From contig DEQQ01000001.1 in the NCBI GenBank assembly GCA_002360455.1, positions 1 through 51,402 of the forward strand: a DNA stretch of 51,402 nucleotides. The letters run 5' to 3'. The notes under the pieces are model-generated. The model was not told the origin of the DNA. It worked only from the letters and a program-made list of their open reading frames with translations, and made no database searches. Shown in pieces: positions 9,312 to 17,305 of this stretch. Position numbers and translations under genes: made by a program. How positions within the stretch are numbered: position 1 is the stretch's first letter; every line of letters begins with the position of its first letter. The DNA comes from Saprospiraceae bacterium UBA3362. GTDB lineage: Bacteria > Bacteroidota > Bacteroidia > Chitinophagales > Saprospiraceae.

Positions 9312-10208
9312 TTATTGAATTCTAATTTCTACTCTTCTGTTTTTTGATCTGCTATCTTCAGTATTATTATCCTCAATGGGTGTTTGATCTCCTTTACCTT
9401 CTACTAATGTTTGACTTTTAAGCACACCGAGTTTTACAATTTCATTTGCAACAAACTCAGCTCTAGACTGAGAAAGTTTTAGATTGTCTTCAGGTTTTCC
9501 GACATTATCCGTATGCCCTGTAAAGCTCAACTTTTTATCCTTATTTTTTGACAGATATTGTTTTGCTTGCTCAAAATAATTTTCTAACTCAGGGGTAATC
9601 ATCAATCTATTCTTTCCGGTTTCAAAATATACATTTCTAGGCTGAAGCAACAACTCTTCGGACAGCTCCATTCCCTTTCGAATTGTGCTAAGACTAAATT
9701 CTATGCCTCCCCAAATACTGTCAGGATGTTGCAAAAGGATAGCTGAATCCAAAACACTTTCGGTAAAAATAGTATTCCTATCCATACCCATTATAATCAT
9801 CTGTTGCTTGACCTCTTCCGCTCTAGCTATACCTAAATTAGCAAAGTTTGAATTGTTTTGTTCTCTATCACTATAGAATCCTTTTATCACAATCATTTTT
9901 GCTGAGTCCGACTTGGAAATATACGCTGCCAAACTATCCATTGCGGTTTTTACACCTCCTATTATAACCGGTTTGAACTCTGACTTTTTAAATCTATAGT
10001 TGCCCATTGCTTCTACAGTCCAGTTGCTATCCTTGATCGTCAGATTCGGACCGCTCAATATTGGAGCAACATGGGCAGTATTCGCCAACTTTGTCTGCTC
10101 ACATCCTAAACATTTGGAATTACCTAACCACCACCATCCAAGCAGTAACCAAAGGACAAAAGCAAGGAGAACAAGGAGAATTTTTCCGGACATGATATTG
10201 GAATTCAA
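9312..10208 (-). CDS. Membrane protein with tandem OmpA-like domains
   Basis: 298 residues. One N-terminal membrane helix (MSGKILLVLLAFVLWLLLGW, then WWLG) is followed by a CxxC pair (KCLGCEQ), a degenerate OmpA-like domain (about 60-160, with GFYSDREQNNSNFANLGIAR) and a canonical C-terminal OmpA/MotB domain (about 190-298: VYFETGKNRL, SFTGHTDNVG, LSQSRAEFV, SKNRRVEIRIQ). The canonical domain has the peptidoglycan-binding pattern (TGHTDN, LSxxRA, NRRVE). The protein is therefore likely anchored in the inner membrane and bound to the cell wall. It is the first gene of the unit with the coiled-coil gene. The start could be the ATG at 10208 or the one five codons later. Confidence 0.87.
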   Translation of the reverse strand: MNSNIMSGKILLVLLAFVLWLLLGWWWLGNSKCLGCEQTKLANTAHVAPILSGPNLTIKDSNWTVEAMGNYRFKKSEFKPVIIGGVKTAMDSLAAYISKSDSAKMIVIKGFYSDREQNNSNFANLGIARAEEVKQQMIIMGMDRNTIFTESVLDSAILLQHPDSIWGGIEFSLSTIRKGMELSEELLLQPRNVYFETGKNRLMITPELENYFEQAKQYLSKNKDKKLSFTGHTDNVGKPEDNLKLSQSRAEFVANEIVKLGVLKSQTLVEGKGDQTPIEDNNTEDSRSKNRRVEIRIQ

Positions 10209-10271
10209 TAAATTAATGACTGCATCCTACAAGATAAGTAACATGATTTTGGTTTGAAATATTAATTATTC

Positions 10272-10304
10272 AAAAAAAATCCCCTCTTTAATTCTCCAAA
10301 GAGG
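10272..10304 (-). terminator. Rho-independent terminator after the patatin gene
   Basis: On the minus strand, a 7-bp stem CCTCTTT/AAAGAGG with an 8-nt loop is followed by a run of eight T. It lies about 145 nt after the patatin stop and before the OmpA-like gene, separating the two units. The rest of the 10209-10449 gap shows no other feature. Confidence 0.65.
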
Positions 10305-10449
10305 CTTGAAAAGGAAACTTTACCTACTGCTACTTCATTGAGCAAACTTAAATTCAAACTCTTAGTCCTATACGATTCTGTGAGTCTTTTACAAAAATAA
10401 TGATTTTTTTGGGCATGAACCTCATTTTATAAATGCTGTATTGAAATTT

Positions 10450-11238
10450 TCAACTCACGGGAGCGGCCCGAACAGAATCGTTCATAGAAGGAATTTGATC
10501 CAAAGATTTCGTTGCAACGCTGTAGCCCAATTCATACAATTCTTTGGCTTCCCGCAGGTCATATCGACTAAAATTGGCAATATGATCTGACTCTATCAAT
10601 AAATCACATTGAGCTTTTTGCATTGCCGAATTAGCATTTACAGAAAGTTCAAGACATCTGCTCATCAAATTGATATATCCTGAAAGCTCATGAGAATCTT
10701 GATAAGTCAAAGGCATCAAACTCACACCAATCAAATAATCACAAGACTGCCTGATAGGAGATGCAGGCAGATTCATTAATATCCCGCCATCAAGATGCAT
10801 TACAGAATTGATATAGACAGGCCTAAAAATAATTGGCACCGCACAGGAGGCCGCCACTGGTCTGCTCAACTCTCCCGACGAATAAAGATCCAAAACTCCT
10901 TTGTTCATATTGGTAGTTGTAACGATCAAAGGGATATCGAGTTTCTCAAAACAATTATGAGGAATTTGAGACCTTACCAACTCCTTTAGATAACCCAAAC
11001 CGGCAATCCCATGAATCGGAAGCTTGGGTTTTAAGAAGTGATACCAATTTGTTCTAATGGCCATTTCCAACATTTCCTTTGGCTCTTTACCAGCACAAAA
11101 CATTGCACCCACTATGGCTCCTGCACTAGTTCCTGCAACAAGATCAATTTTTACATTGTGCTCCTTTAGAGCCTGCAATACTCCAATGTGAAATACGCCC
11201 CTAGCCCCTCCTCCTGATAGAGCCAATCCAATTTTCAT
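10450..11238 (-). CDS. Patatin-like phospholipase
   Basis: A 262-residue patatin-like acyl hydrolase of the short bacterial RssA-like class. It has the oxyanion-hole motif SGGGARG (residues 8-14), nucleophile S38 in GTSAG, and the dyad partner D150 in DGG followed by the LMNLP substrate region. No signal peptide or membrane helix is present, so the protein is cytoplasmic. Known members cleave ester bonds of phospholipids or related lipids; the substrate here is not predictable. The gene stands alone between two terminator or promoter regions. Confidence 0.92.
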   Translation of the reverse strand: MKIGLALSGGGARGVFHIGVLQALKEHNVKIDLVAGTSAGAIVGAMFCAGKEPKEMLEMAIRTNWYHFLKPKLPIHGIAGLGYLKELVRSQIPHNCFEKLDIPLIVTTTNMNKGVLDLYSSGELSRPVAASCAVPIIFRPVYINSVMHLDGGILMNLPASPIRQSCDYLIGVSLMPLTYQDSHELSGYINLMSRCLELSVNANSAMQKAQCDLLIESDHIANFSRYDLREAKELYELGYSVATKSLDQIPSMNDSVRAAPVS

Positions 11239-11302
11239 AATAATATATAGTTTTAACCAGAAAATAATTTACACCATAGTTAAAACTTGGTCACAATTAA
11301 TT

Positions 11303-13627
11303 TTATTGCTTTACCAACTTGCAAATTCCTCTCTTATTCTCAGATTTAAATTCCAATACATACAATCCTTCTGCCAATTCTGAGACTGAAATTTGTGTGC
11401 TTATTTTACCTTGTTTCACCATTCTGCCATCAGCTGTCCATAAAGCATAAGTTGTAAATGGCGCATAATCTGATTTAACTTGAATTTGGTCATGAATTAA
11501 TGTAGAATTTACAAATGCAGCTAAATCCAAGAATCGATCTACAGCAGTGTACCACTCAATATCAGATTTATATCTTGGAAATATTTGATACCCTTCTGTA
11601 AATGGATTGCTGTCATCAAACTGAGATCCAATTCCGGTAATATTGGCCGATACACCTCTGGCTACAGTATTGGATAAATCACAATTGTCATCTATTCTCA
11701 TGATAAATTGTGAGCCTCCCACAGATATTTTTACATTGAAACTATTGCCGTTTCCAATCCAATCAGCAGGATCTAAAATTACCGCTGAATTTAATCTGAC
11801 CAATTCTGACTCCGTTGCTTCAGATAATTCCGTTACAAATTTAGCTTGCTTTAATGGGTTGCCGGATGAAAGTTTCCAAAGGGTATCCGCTGCAATTTGT
11901 GTCAACCCTCTAAACTGATCTACTTTTCCTCTCAATACAATTTCATCTCCTTCCTTCACTGTATACCCAAAATCTTTTCCTACACTAAACACTCCAATTC
12001 CTCCTGTAGCATCTCCCATAGTAAACTGCAATCCTGCTGTACCATTAAAATCAATACCATAAACTATCCCCTGAAGCTCATATTTTAAACCTAAAGAGTC
12101 GGCTACACCATTTGCATTTTCGGTGCTTACCTTGGCAATAGTTTGTTTTGAATAAACATTTCCTTCAGTGATGTAAGGGTTAATGTCTGCCGCATACCTT
12201 GGCATCAATTGATATCCATCAAAATAAGGACTGCTAGCGTCAAATTGTGAACCAATACCGGTGATATCAAATGTTCCTGTAGGAGCCTTAAGACTTACCA
12301 ATTCTACATCATTGTCAATTCTGATATCGTAACTGTTTACGCCATCGGTAACCTTGGTTGTAAATCCGGTTGGGTTGTTACTCCAAGTCAACGGGTTTTC
12401 AATTCTTACATTTTTTATAGTAATCAATTGGGATTCTGTGATTTCATTTAAGGAGCTTACTTCTGTAGGACTCACCAACGAATTTCCGGATGAAACATAG
12501 ATAATGGTGTCAGGAGAATTGAGTGGTGTGATTTGAATCAATCCATTGAATTGAGCTATAATTCCTCGCACTGAAATCTTATCTCCCTCTTTTACAGTAT
12601 ATCCAAAATTCTTGTTAGGCGAAAATACCGCAATACCATCATTGAATTCATCGATCAATGTAAATTGCAAGCCCTGAGGTCTTAGATTAACACCATATAC
12701 TGTTCCATCCAACTGACAAACTACATCTATGGAGTCCGCATCACCGGAAGCGTTAATAGAACTCACCACACCCACAGGATAAATGGGATATGAACTTGAT
12801 TTAGGTTTTACTGTAATTGTTCCTCGCATTTGGGTTGCATGTGGATCGCATTGATATTGATACACTCCGGTTTTGTCAAATCTCTTAATATAAGTCCAAG
12901 AGCTGGAAGATGCAGGACCATTTCCGAACCCTTCGGGATTGCCCGGAAAGGTTGCCAAATTACCATTCACATTATGTGTTCCTCCGGTATTCCTCCACTC
13001 CACATACTCCCCTTCAAAAATTTCGAGATTAGAAGGAGTAAACATAAAACTGGAAACCAAAACTGCATGATCTGCACAAGCTATAGCATTGGCTTTGTTA
13101 GGAGAACCAAACAAGGCTTTACCATCAATTACATGAATGGTGGCTGCATTGGATGCTTTCCAAACTTCCGGCACACCATTATCAATTCCCGGAGTGCAAA
13201 GCTCTAACGAAGAACCTTGCCCATTAGACTTTACCGGCCAAAGATTAGAATTGGAATATCTCACAGAATCTACCACGTTCCCTCCGGCATCCAACAAAGT
13301 GATCAATTCTCCGGCATTGGACAATGCTCCGGAGGCCCATTGTGCCGCTTTGAACCCGAATATTGAATCAAACTTTACCTGATTTCCACAGATCACATAG
13401 AATGCATTGGCCCTAATAAAGGTATCGGGAAAAGTATAACCCACAGCCTCTTTTATCTTATAATCCTTAAGACTTATTTGACTGTTTGTAGTATTGTAAA
13501 ATTCAATATACTCCAAATAATCTGTACCTGATTCCGGTGGATTATACATAATTTCATTGATAACAATTTGAGCCTGAGCAGAAATAGAAATCAAAGTGAT
13601 TAACAGTGCAAGTAATTTGTTTTTCAT
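11303..13627 (-). CDS. Secreted lamin-tail / cupredoxin / OB-repeat protein with type IX sorting domain
   Basis: 774 residues. The ATG at 13627 begins a signal peptide (MKNKLLALLITLISISAQAQ); an upstream in-frame start at 13666 adds a tail that does not fit. The domains in order are: a lamin-tail domain (about 20-150, QIVINEIMYNPPESGTDYLE onward); a cupredoxin domain (about 185-275) with visible type 1 copper ligands in GTHNVNG and QCDPHATQM; two homologous segments of about 190 residues, each with GLQFT..GIxVFS..FGYTVKEGD and ending in ITGIGSQFD..GYQxxPRY.ADI, which look like OB-fold domains; and a C-terminal sorting domain (LYVLEFKSENKRGICKL). The role is unknown. The copper site suggests electron transfer or copper binding outside the cell. 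Confidence 0.82.
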   Translation of the reverse strand: MKNKLLALLITLISISAQAQIVINEIMYNPPESGTDYLEYIEFYNTTNSQISLKDYKIKEAVGYTFPDTFIRANAFYVICGNQVKFDSIFGFKAAQWASGALSNAGELITLLDAGGNVVDSVRYSNSNLWPVKSNGQGSSLELCTPGIDNGVPEVWKASNAATIHVIDGKALFGSPNKANAIACADHAVLVSSFMFTPSNLEIFEGEYVEWRNTGGTHNVNGNLATFPGNPEGFGNGPASSSSWTYIKRFDKTGVYQYQCDPHATQMRGTITVKPKSSSYPIYPVGVVSSINASGDADSIDVVCQLDGTVYGVNLRPQGLQFTLIDEFNDGIAVFSPNKNFGYTVKEGDKISVRGIIAQFNGLIQITPLNSPDTIIYVSSGNSLVSPTEVSSLNEITESQLITIKNVRIENPLTWSNNPTGFTTKVTDGVNSYDIRIDNDVELVSLKAPTGTFDITGIGSQFDASSPYFDGYQLMPRYAADINPYITEGNVYSKQTIAKVSTENANGVADSLGLKYELQGIVYGIDFNGTAGLQFTMGDATGGIGVFSVGKDFGYTVKEGDEIVLRGKVDQFRGLTQIAADTLWKLSSGNPLKQAKFVTELSEATESELVRLNSAVILDPADWIGNGNSFNVKISVGGSQFIMRIDDNCDLSNTVARGVSANITGIGSQFDDSNPFTEGYQIFPRYKSDIEWYTAVDRFLDLAAFVNSTLIHDQIQVKSDYAPFTTYALWTADGRMVKQGKISTQISVSELAEGLYVLEFKSENKRGICKLVKQ

Positions 13628-13743
13628 TAGTTTATAATTTTTTTTGTCCTGTAAAAGAAATATCATTTCAACTCATAGTCTCCCTTTTTCATTTTGAATC
13701 CGTTATCTGAATCCAATGAGGATTAATGGTGACTATTCTTTTG

Positions 13744-13775
13744 CGAAGATAAGCATTAAATTGTTCCTGTACAAT
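13744..13775 (-). promoter_or_regulatory. Candidate promoter of the lamin-tail/cupredoxin gene
   Basis: On the minus strand, ATTG at 13772-13775 is followed after 20 bp by TATCTTCG at 13744-13751, seven of eight positions of TAnnTTTG. The predicted leader is about 110 nt. Confidence 0.4.
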
Positions 13776-13963
13776 GAGGGATTTCATTGAATTTGAACAT
13801 TGTGGGATACCATTAGTATTGAGCCCATTTTGAACGTTATTGAATATCGGCTAAAAACAAGAGTATTTAGTTCCTCAAACAAAATTGCAATTTTATGCAT
13901 TGGACTTTAAATGAGATTCAGAACTGTGTTGCCTTTAATTCACAACTTTTCACAAAAATGTTC

Positions 13964-13971
13964 TACATTTG
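13964..13971 (+). promoter_or_regulatory. -7 box of the pyrRB operon
   Basis: TACATTTG is a perfect TAnnTTTG box 13 nt before the pyrR ATG, so the leader would be less than 10 nt. The short leader leaves no room for PyrR-type attenuation upstream of pyrR itself. Confidence 0.5.
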
Positions 13972-13984
13972 CAGCGAATTCCAA

Positions 13985-14545
13985 ATGAAAAAAAAGGCTA
14001 AAATTATTCTTGATCAAGACGGATTGAACAGAACAGTTACACGCCTTTGTCATCAATTGGTAGAGCATCATGGAGATTTTAAGAATTCTTGCATAATCGG
14101 AATTCAGCATAAAGGAGTTTGGCTCACCGATAGAATTCTCAAGAGAATGGCCTCACTTTATCCTCATCTAAAAATTGTTCAAGGCAAGCTAGACATCACT
14201 TTTTTTAGGGACGACTATAGAACAGGAGGCAAAATACCCCAAGCATCAGAAACGGATATTGAATTTCTCATCGAAAATAAGAAAGTTATTTTAGTCGATG
14301 ATGTGCTTTATACCGGACGCACTATACAAGCCGCCTTGCAAGCTTTGCAAAATTTTGGACGCCCTGCATCGGTTGAATTATTGGTATTGATAGACAGAAG
14401 GTTCAATCGGCATTTACCTATACAGGCCAATTATTCCGGACTCAAAGTAGATGCCCTGGACAAAGCTTACGTCCTTGTAGAATGGAAGGAAGAAGGAGGC
14501 CATGACAGAGTCCTTTTTTATGATGCAGAAAATCCCAAATCATGA
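13985..14545 (+). CDS. pyrR: Bifunctional PyrR regulator / uracil phosphoribosyltransferase
   Basis: 186 residues, type I phosphoribosyltransferase fold. The PRPP-binding motif KVILVDDVLYTGRTIQAAL (about residues 100-118) and the flanking region (GIQHKGVWLTDRIL; VELLVLIDRRFNRHLPIQA) match PyrR. The ATG at 13985 is preferred because it lies just after a promoter box and begins the conserved region; an earlier in-frame ATG at 13895 lies upstream of that box. In Gram-positive bacteria PyrR binds the pyr mRNA. Here the leader is too short for that, so the enzyme activity (uracil plus PRPP to UMP) or another regulatory mode is more likely. The stop overlaps the pyrB start (ATGA), indicating coupling. 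Confidence 0.9.
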   Translation: MKKKAKIILDQDGLNRTVTRLCHQLVEHHGDFKNSCIIGIQHKGVWLTDRILKRMASLYPHLKIVQGKLDITFFRDDYRTGGKIPQASETDIEFLIENKKVILVDDVLYTGRTIQAALQALQNFGRPASVELLVLIDRRFNRHLPIQANYSGLKVDALDKAYVLVEWKEEGGHDRVLFYDAENPKS

Positions 14546-15477
14546 AAGAAGCAAAACTCAGTACTCGGCATCTCATCGGAATAAAAGATCTCTTGGAAGA
14601 AGATATCCATTTGATTTTGGAAACCGCCAATCATTTTAAAGAAGTTCTTTCGCGTCCCATAAAAAAAGTCCCGTCGCTTCGTGATTTCACCATAGGCAAT
14701 TTGTTCTTCGAAAATTCAACACGAACAAAATTGTCTTTTGAGCTTGCCGAAAAAAGATTGTCCGCAGACATTATCAATTTTTCTGCTTCCGGTTCGTCAG
14801 TATCCAAAGGCGAAACATTACTGGATACAGTCCAAAATATTTTGGCGATGAAAGTGGACCTGATCGTACTACGCCATCCCTCCGTCGGAGCAGCGCAATT
14901 TCTCAAAGAAAGAACTCAAGCTCAAATTGTCAATGCCGGAGACGGCACCCATGAGCATCCCACTCAAGCCCTTTTGGATGCTTTTACCATCCAAGAAAAA
15001 TGCAAAAAACTGAAAGGGATAAAAGTCGCAATTATTGGCGATATTTTACATTCCAGAGTTGCACTTTCCAACATTTTATTGCTCAATAAAATGGGCGCCA
15101 AAGTGAGAGTTTGCGGACCTCCTACTCTGCTACCCAAGCATGTCTCCACCTTAGGGGTTGACGTTTCTTACAAGCTAAAAGAAACTTTAGAATGGTGCGA
15201 TGTAGCCAATGTCCTCAGAATACAGACCGAACGTCAAGAATTGCAATACTTTCCGTCCGGCAGAGAGTACAATCTCTATTTCGGAATTGATAAATCCACA
15301 TTAGACCAACTGGAGCATGAAATCGTTTTGATGCACCCCGGCCCTATCAACCGCGGAGTAGAATTGAGCACATCGGCAGCAGATTCCAAACATTCCGTTA
15401 TCCTCGAACAGGTAGAAAACGGAGTTGCCGTCAGAATGGCCGTCCTCTATCTTCTGGCTGCTCAAAAGTCGGCCTAA
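14542..15477 (+). CDS. pyrB: Aspartate carbamoyltransferase catalytic subunit
   Basis: 311 residues, the usual length for the catalytic chain. It transfers the carbamoyl group from carbamoyl phosphate to aspartate, the first committed step of pyrimidine synthesis. Family motifs are intact: the carbamoyl-phosphate loop STRT (residues 59-62, ENSTRTKLSFE), HPTQALLD around residue 140, and the C-terminal MHPGPINRGVEL. It overlaps pyrR by 4 nt. No pyrI regulatory-subunit gene is present in the window. Confidence 0.97.
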   Translation: MKEAKLSTRHLIGIKDLLEEDIHLILETANHFKEVLSRPIKKVPSLRDFTIGNLFFENSTRTKLSFELAEKRLSADIINFSASGSSVSKGETLLDTVQNILAMKVDLIVLRHPSVGAAQFLKERTQAQIVNAGDGTHEHPTQALLDAFTIQEKCKKLKGIKVAIIGDILHSRVALSNILLLNKMGAKVRVCGPPTLLPKHVSTLGVDVSYKLKETLEWCDVANVLRIQTERQELQYFPSGREYNLYFGIDKSTLDQLEHEIVLMHPGPINRGVELSTSAADSKHSVILEQVENGVAVRMAVLYLLAAQKSA

Positions 15478-15590
15478 GCTTTAAAATATTGTTAAAATCT
15501 ATATTTAATTGTCATTTTAGACAGCTTTTGTGTTATAGCTGCATATTAAATCACGAGATTGATCAAATTCGGACAGTTGAAATAGCTCAA

Positions 15591-15687
15591 TTTGGGTGTG
15601 CCACTGCCAAAGGCAGTGTCGGAGTCTTGCATGGTTCCGTGCTTCGCACCGTCCTTTCAGGACGCATTCCAGCCTCCTCACACAAAA
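15591..15687 (+). repeat. Structured intergenic repeat, copy A
   Basis: Terminal stem GTGTG (15596-15600) with CACAC (15679-15683). Stem 1 is CACTGCC/GGCAGTG with an AAA loop (15602-15618), followed by the linker GTCGGAGTCT. Stem 2 is GTGC/GCAC with a TTC loop (15639-15649). Stem 3 is CGTCC/GGACG (15650-15664), followed by the tail GCATTCCAGCCTCCTCACAC. It fills most of the otherwise empty 285-bp gap between pyrB and the oxidoreductase gene. See the other copies at 31836, 38154, 45731 and 49787. Confidence 0.85.
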
Positions 15688-15762
15688 AATGGTACACAGT
15701 TTGCGAACTGATTACTTAAAAGCAATTCAACCGTCAGCGATCTTTTTCAAAGTCATCAAACC

Positions 15763-17190
15763 ATGAACAAATTTATTCTTTGCATCAGCTTATTATTAAA
15801 AGCGTTCCTTGGAACAGGTCAATCCTACAAAATCAAAGTAAAGATTGACGGATATACCAATGATACCTTGTTATTGGGATACCAGTTTGGTGACAAACAA
15901 TATATTAAAGATACTACTTTTAGAGTTAAGGATGAATTCATTTTTCAATCCAAAGACAAAGAACCATTAGAGCCCGGAATATACCTTGTGGTCACAAAAC
16001 CTGACAATGACTATTTCCAGTTTATGGTAGATTACAAAGATCAAGAATTTAGTATCCATACCGACAAAAAGGATATTAATGCCAATCTAAAGTTTAAGAA
16101 CTCCAAGCTCAATTCTGATTTTATGGAATATGTGGACTACATCACCAAGCTCCGTATAGAAGCAGATTCCATTCAAAAAATCGCTAAAGATGTGCATGAC
16201 GAACCGGCTACAGCCATAATCAAAGGCAAGCTAAATGAGCTTGATAAACAGGTTTCCGATAAGCAATCTCAAATACTAAAATCGCAACCTAAAAGTATTT
16301 TGAGCACTCTTATCAGATGGTCATTGGACGTGAACATTCCCGAAATGGAAGGATCAACTAAAGAAGAAAAAGATGAAAAAATCTTTTTATATTACAAATC
16401 CCACTATTTTGATGACGTTGATTTTGCAGACAACAGAGCTGTAAGACTTCCCCTATTTCATGGAAAAATTGATAGATATGTGAGCAAGTTGACAGCTCAA
16501 ATCCCTGATTCCATCAATGCTGCACTGGATTACCTTTTAGCCAAATGCACACCGGGATCAGAAAATTACAAATACATCCTATCCAACAGTCTTAACCAAT
16601 ACGGCAACAGTAAATACGTAGGGATGGATGGAGTCTACGTCCATCTCGCAGAGAACTACTATGAATCAGGCAAAGCTCCTTGGATTGATAAGGAAACTCT
16701 AGCAAAAATTGTAAAAGACGCCAAAGCCCTCAAACCCTTATTGATAGACAAAATTGCTCCCAACATCCGAGTATTTAGAAGAGACGGAAGTCCGATCACT
16801 CTTCACGAAATAAAATCGCCCTATACTTTGTTATTAATTTGGGCTCCGGATTGCCCCCATTGCAAACAATCAATGCCTGGACTAGTTACTTTTTATGAGC
16901 AGTACAAGTCTAAAGGAGTAGAAATCGTCGCACTTTGCAATAAAGTAAGTAAAGACGAGCCTAGCTGCTGGGAATCTGTAGATGAGCTTAAAATGGGACA
17001 ATGGATAAATACCTCCGACCCAAGCCTGAGTTCCAATTTTAAACTGATTTACGATGTTAAAAGCACTCCTCAGATATATATTCTTGACGAAAACAAGAAA
17101 ATATTAACCAAAAAAATTGCGGTGGAACAGCTTGGAGAAGTAATGGAAAAGCTCATCAAATTCAAACAAAACGAGTCGAAAAACAAATAA
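15763..17190 (+). CDS. Secreted thiol-disulfide oxidoreductase (TlpA-like)
   Basis: 475 residues. A signal peptide (about 1-20, ending LGTGQS) is followed by a DUF4369-like N-terminal beta domain (about 20-110, KIKVKIDGYTNDTLLLGYQF), a helical middle region and a C-terminal thioredoxin fold (about 330-470). The active site is C364-P-H-C367 in LIWAPDCPHCKQSMPG, and the cis-proline loop is STPQIYILDE. Proteins of this architecture act in the periplasm on disulfides or in cytochrome maturation. The gene is monocistronic, preceded by repeat copy A and followed by an A+T-rich palindrome. Confidence 0.9.
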   Translation: MNKFILCISLLLKAFLGTGQSYKIKVKIDGYTNDTLLLGYQFGDKQYIKDTTFRVKDEFIFQSKDKEPLEPGIYLVVTKPDNDYFQFMVDYKDQEFSIHTDKKDINANLKFKNSKLNSDFMEYVDYITKLRIEADSIQKIAKDVHDEPATAIIKGKLNELDKQVSDKQSQILKSQPKSILSTLIRWSLDVNIPEMEGSTKEEKDEKIFLYYKSHYFDDVDFADNRAVRLPLFHGKIDRYVSKLTAQIPDSINAALDYLLAKCTPGSENYKYILSNSLNQYGNSKYVGMDGVYVHLAENYYESGKAPWIDKETLAKIVKDAKALKPLLIDKIAPNIRVFRRDGSPITLHEIKSPYTLLLIWAPDCPHCKQSMPGLVTFYEQYKSKGVEIVALCNKVSKDEPSCWESVDELKMGQWINTSDPSLSSNFKLIYDVKSTPQIYILDENKKILTKKIAVEQLGEVMEKLIKFKQNESKNK

Positions 17191-17227
17191 ACAAAAGCCA
17201 AAAGGAAAAATTTTTTATCAAAAGCTT

Positions 17228-17256
17228 ATATATTATATTTTTTTATAATATATTTG
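17228..17256 (+). promoter_or_regulatory. Promoter with overlapping A+T palindrome
   Basis: A perfect -7 box TATATTTG at 17249-17256 lies 49 nt before the ATG at 17306. It overlaps a perfect 10-bp inverted repeat, ATATATTATA (17228-17237) and TATAATATAT (17244-17253), with a loop of six T. The palindrome could be an operator, or a weak terminator hairpin for the preceding gene. Confidence 0.45.
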
Positions 17257-17305
17257 TGGCTGATTATGGGCAATATTGCCTGTTGAATTTTAAATCTTTA
17301 GAACC

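Larger units (their letters stand above)
13628..13984. other. Divergent intergenic region between the lamin-tail gene and pyrR
   Basis: 357 bp without a gene. It holds a minus-strand promoter for the lamin-tail gene (about 13744-13775) and a -7 box for pyrR (13964-13971). I see no attenuator hairpin before pyrR. Confidence 0.5.

Noticed and set aside
15489..15719. Short open frames over repeat copies (also 31839-32081 and 38191-38469)
   Set aside because: They arise from the G+C-rich repeat sequence, lack ATG starts or homology, and run across stem-loops.
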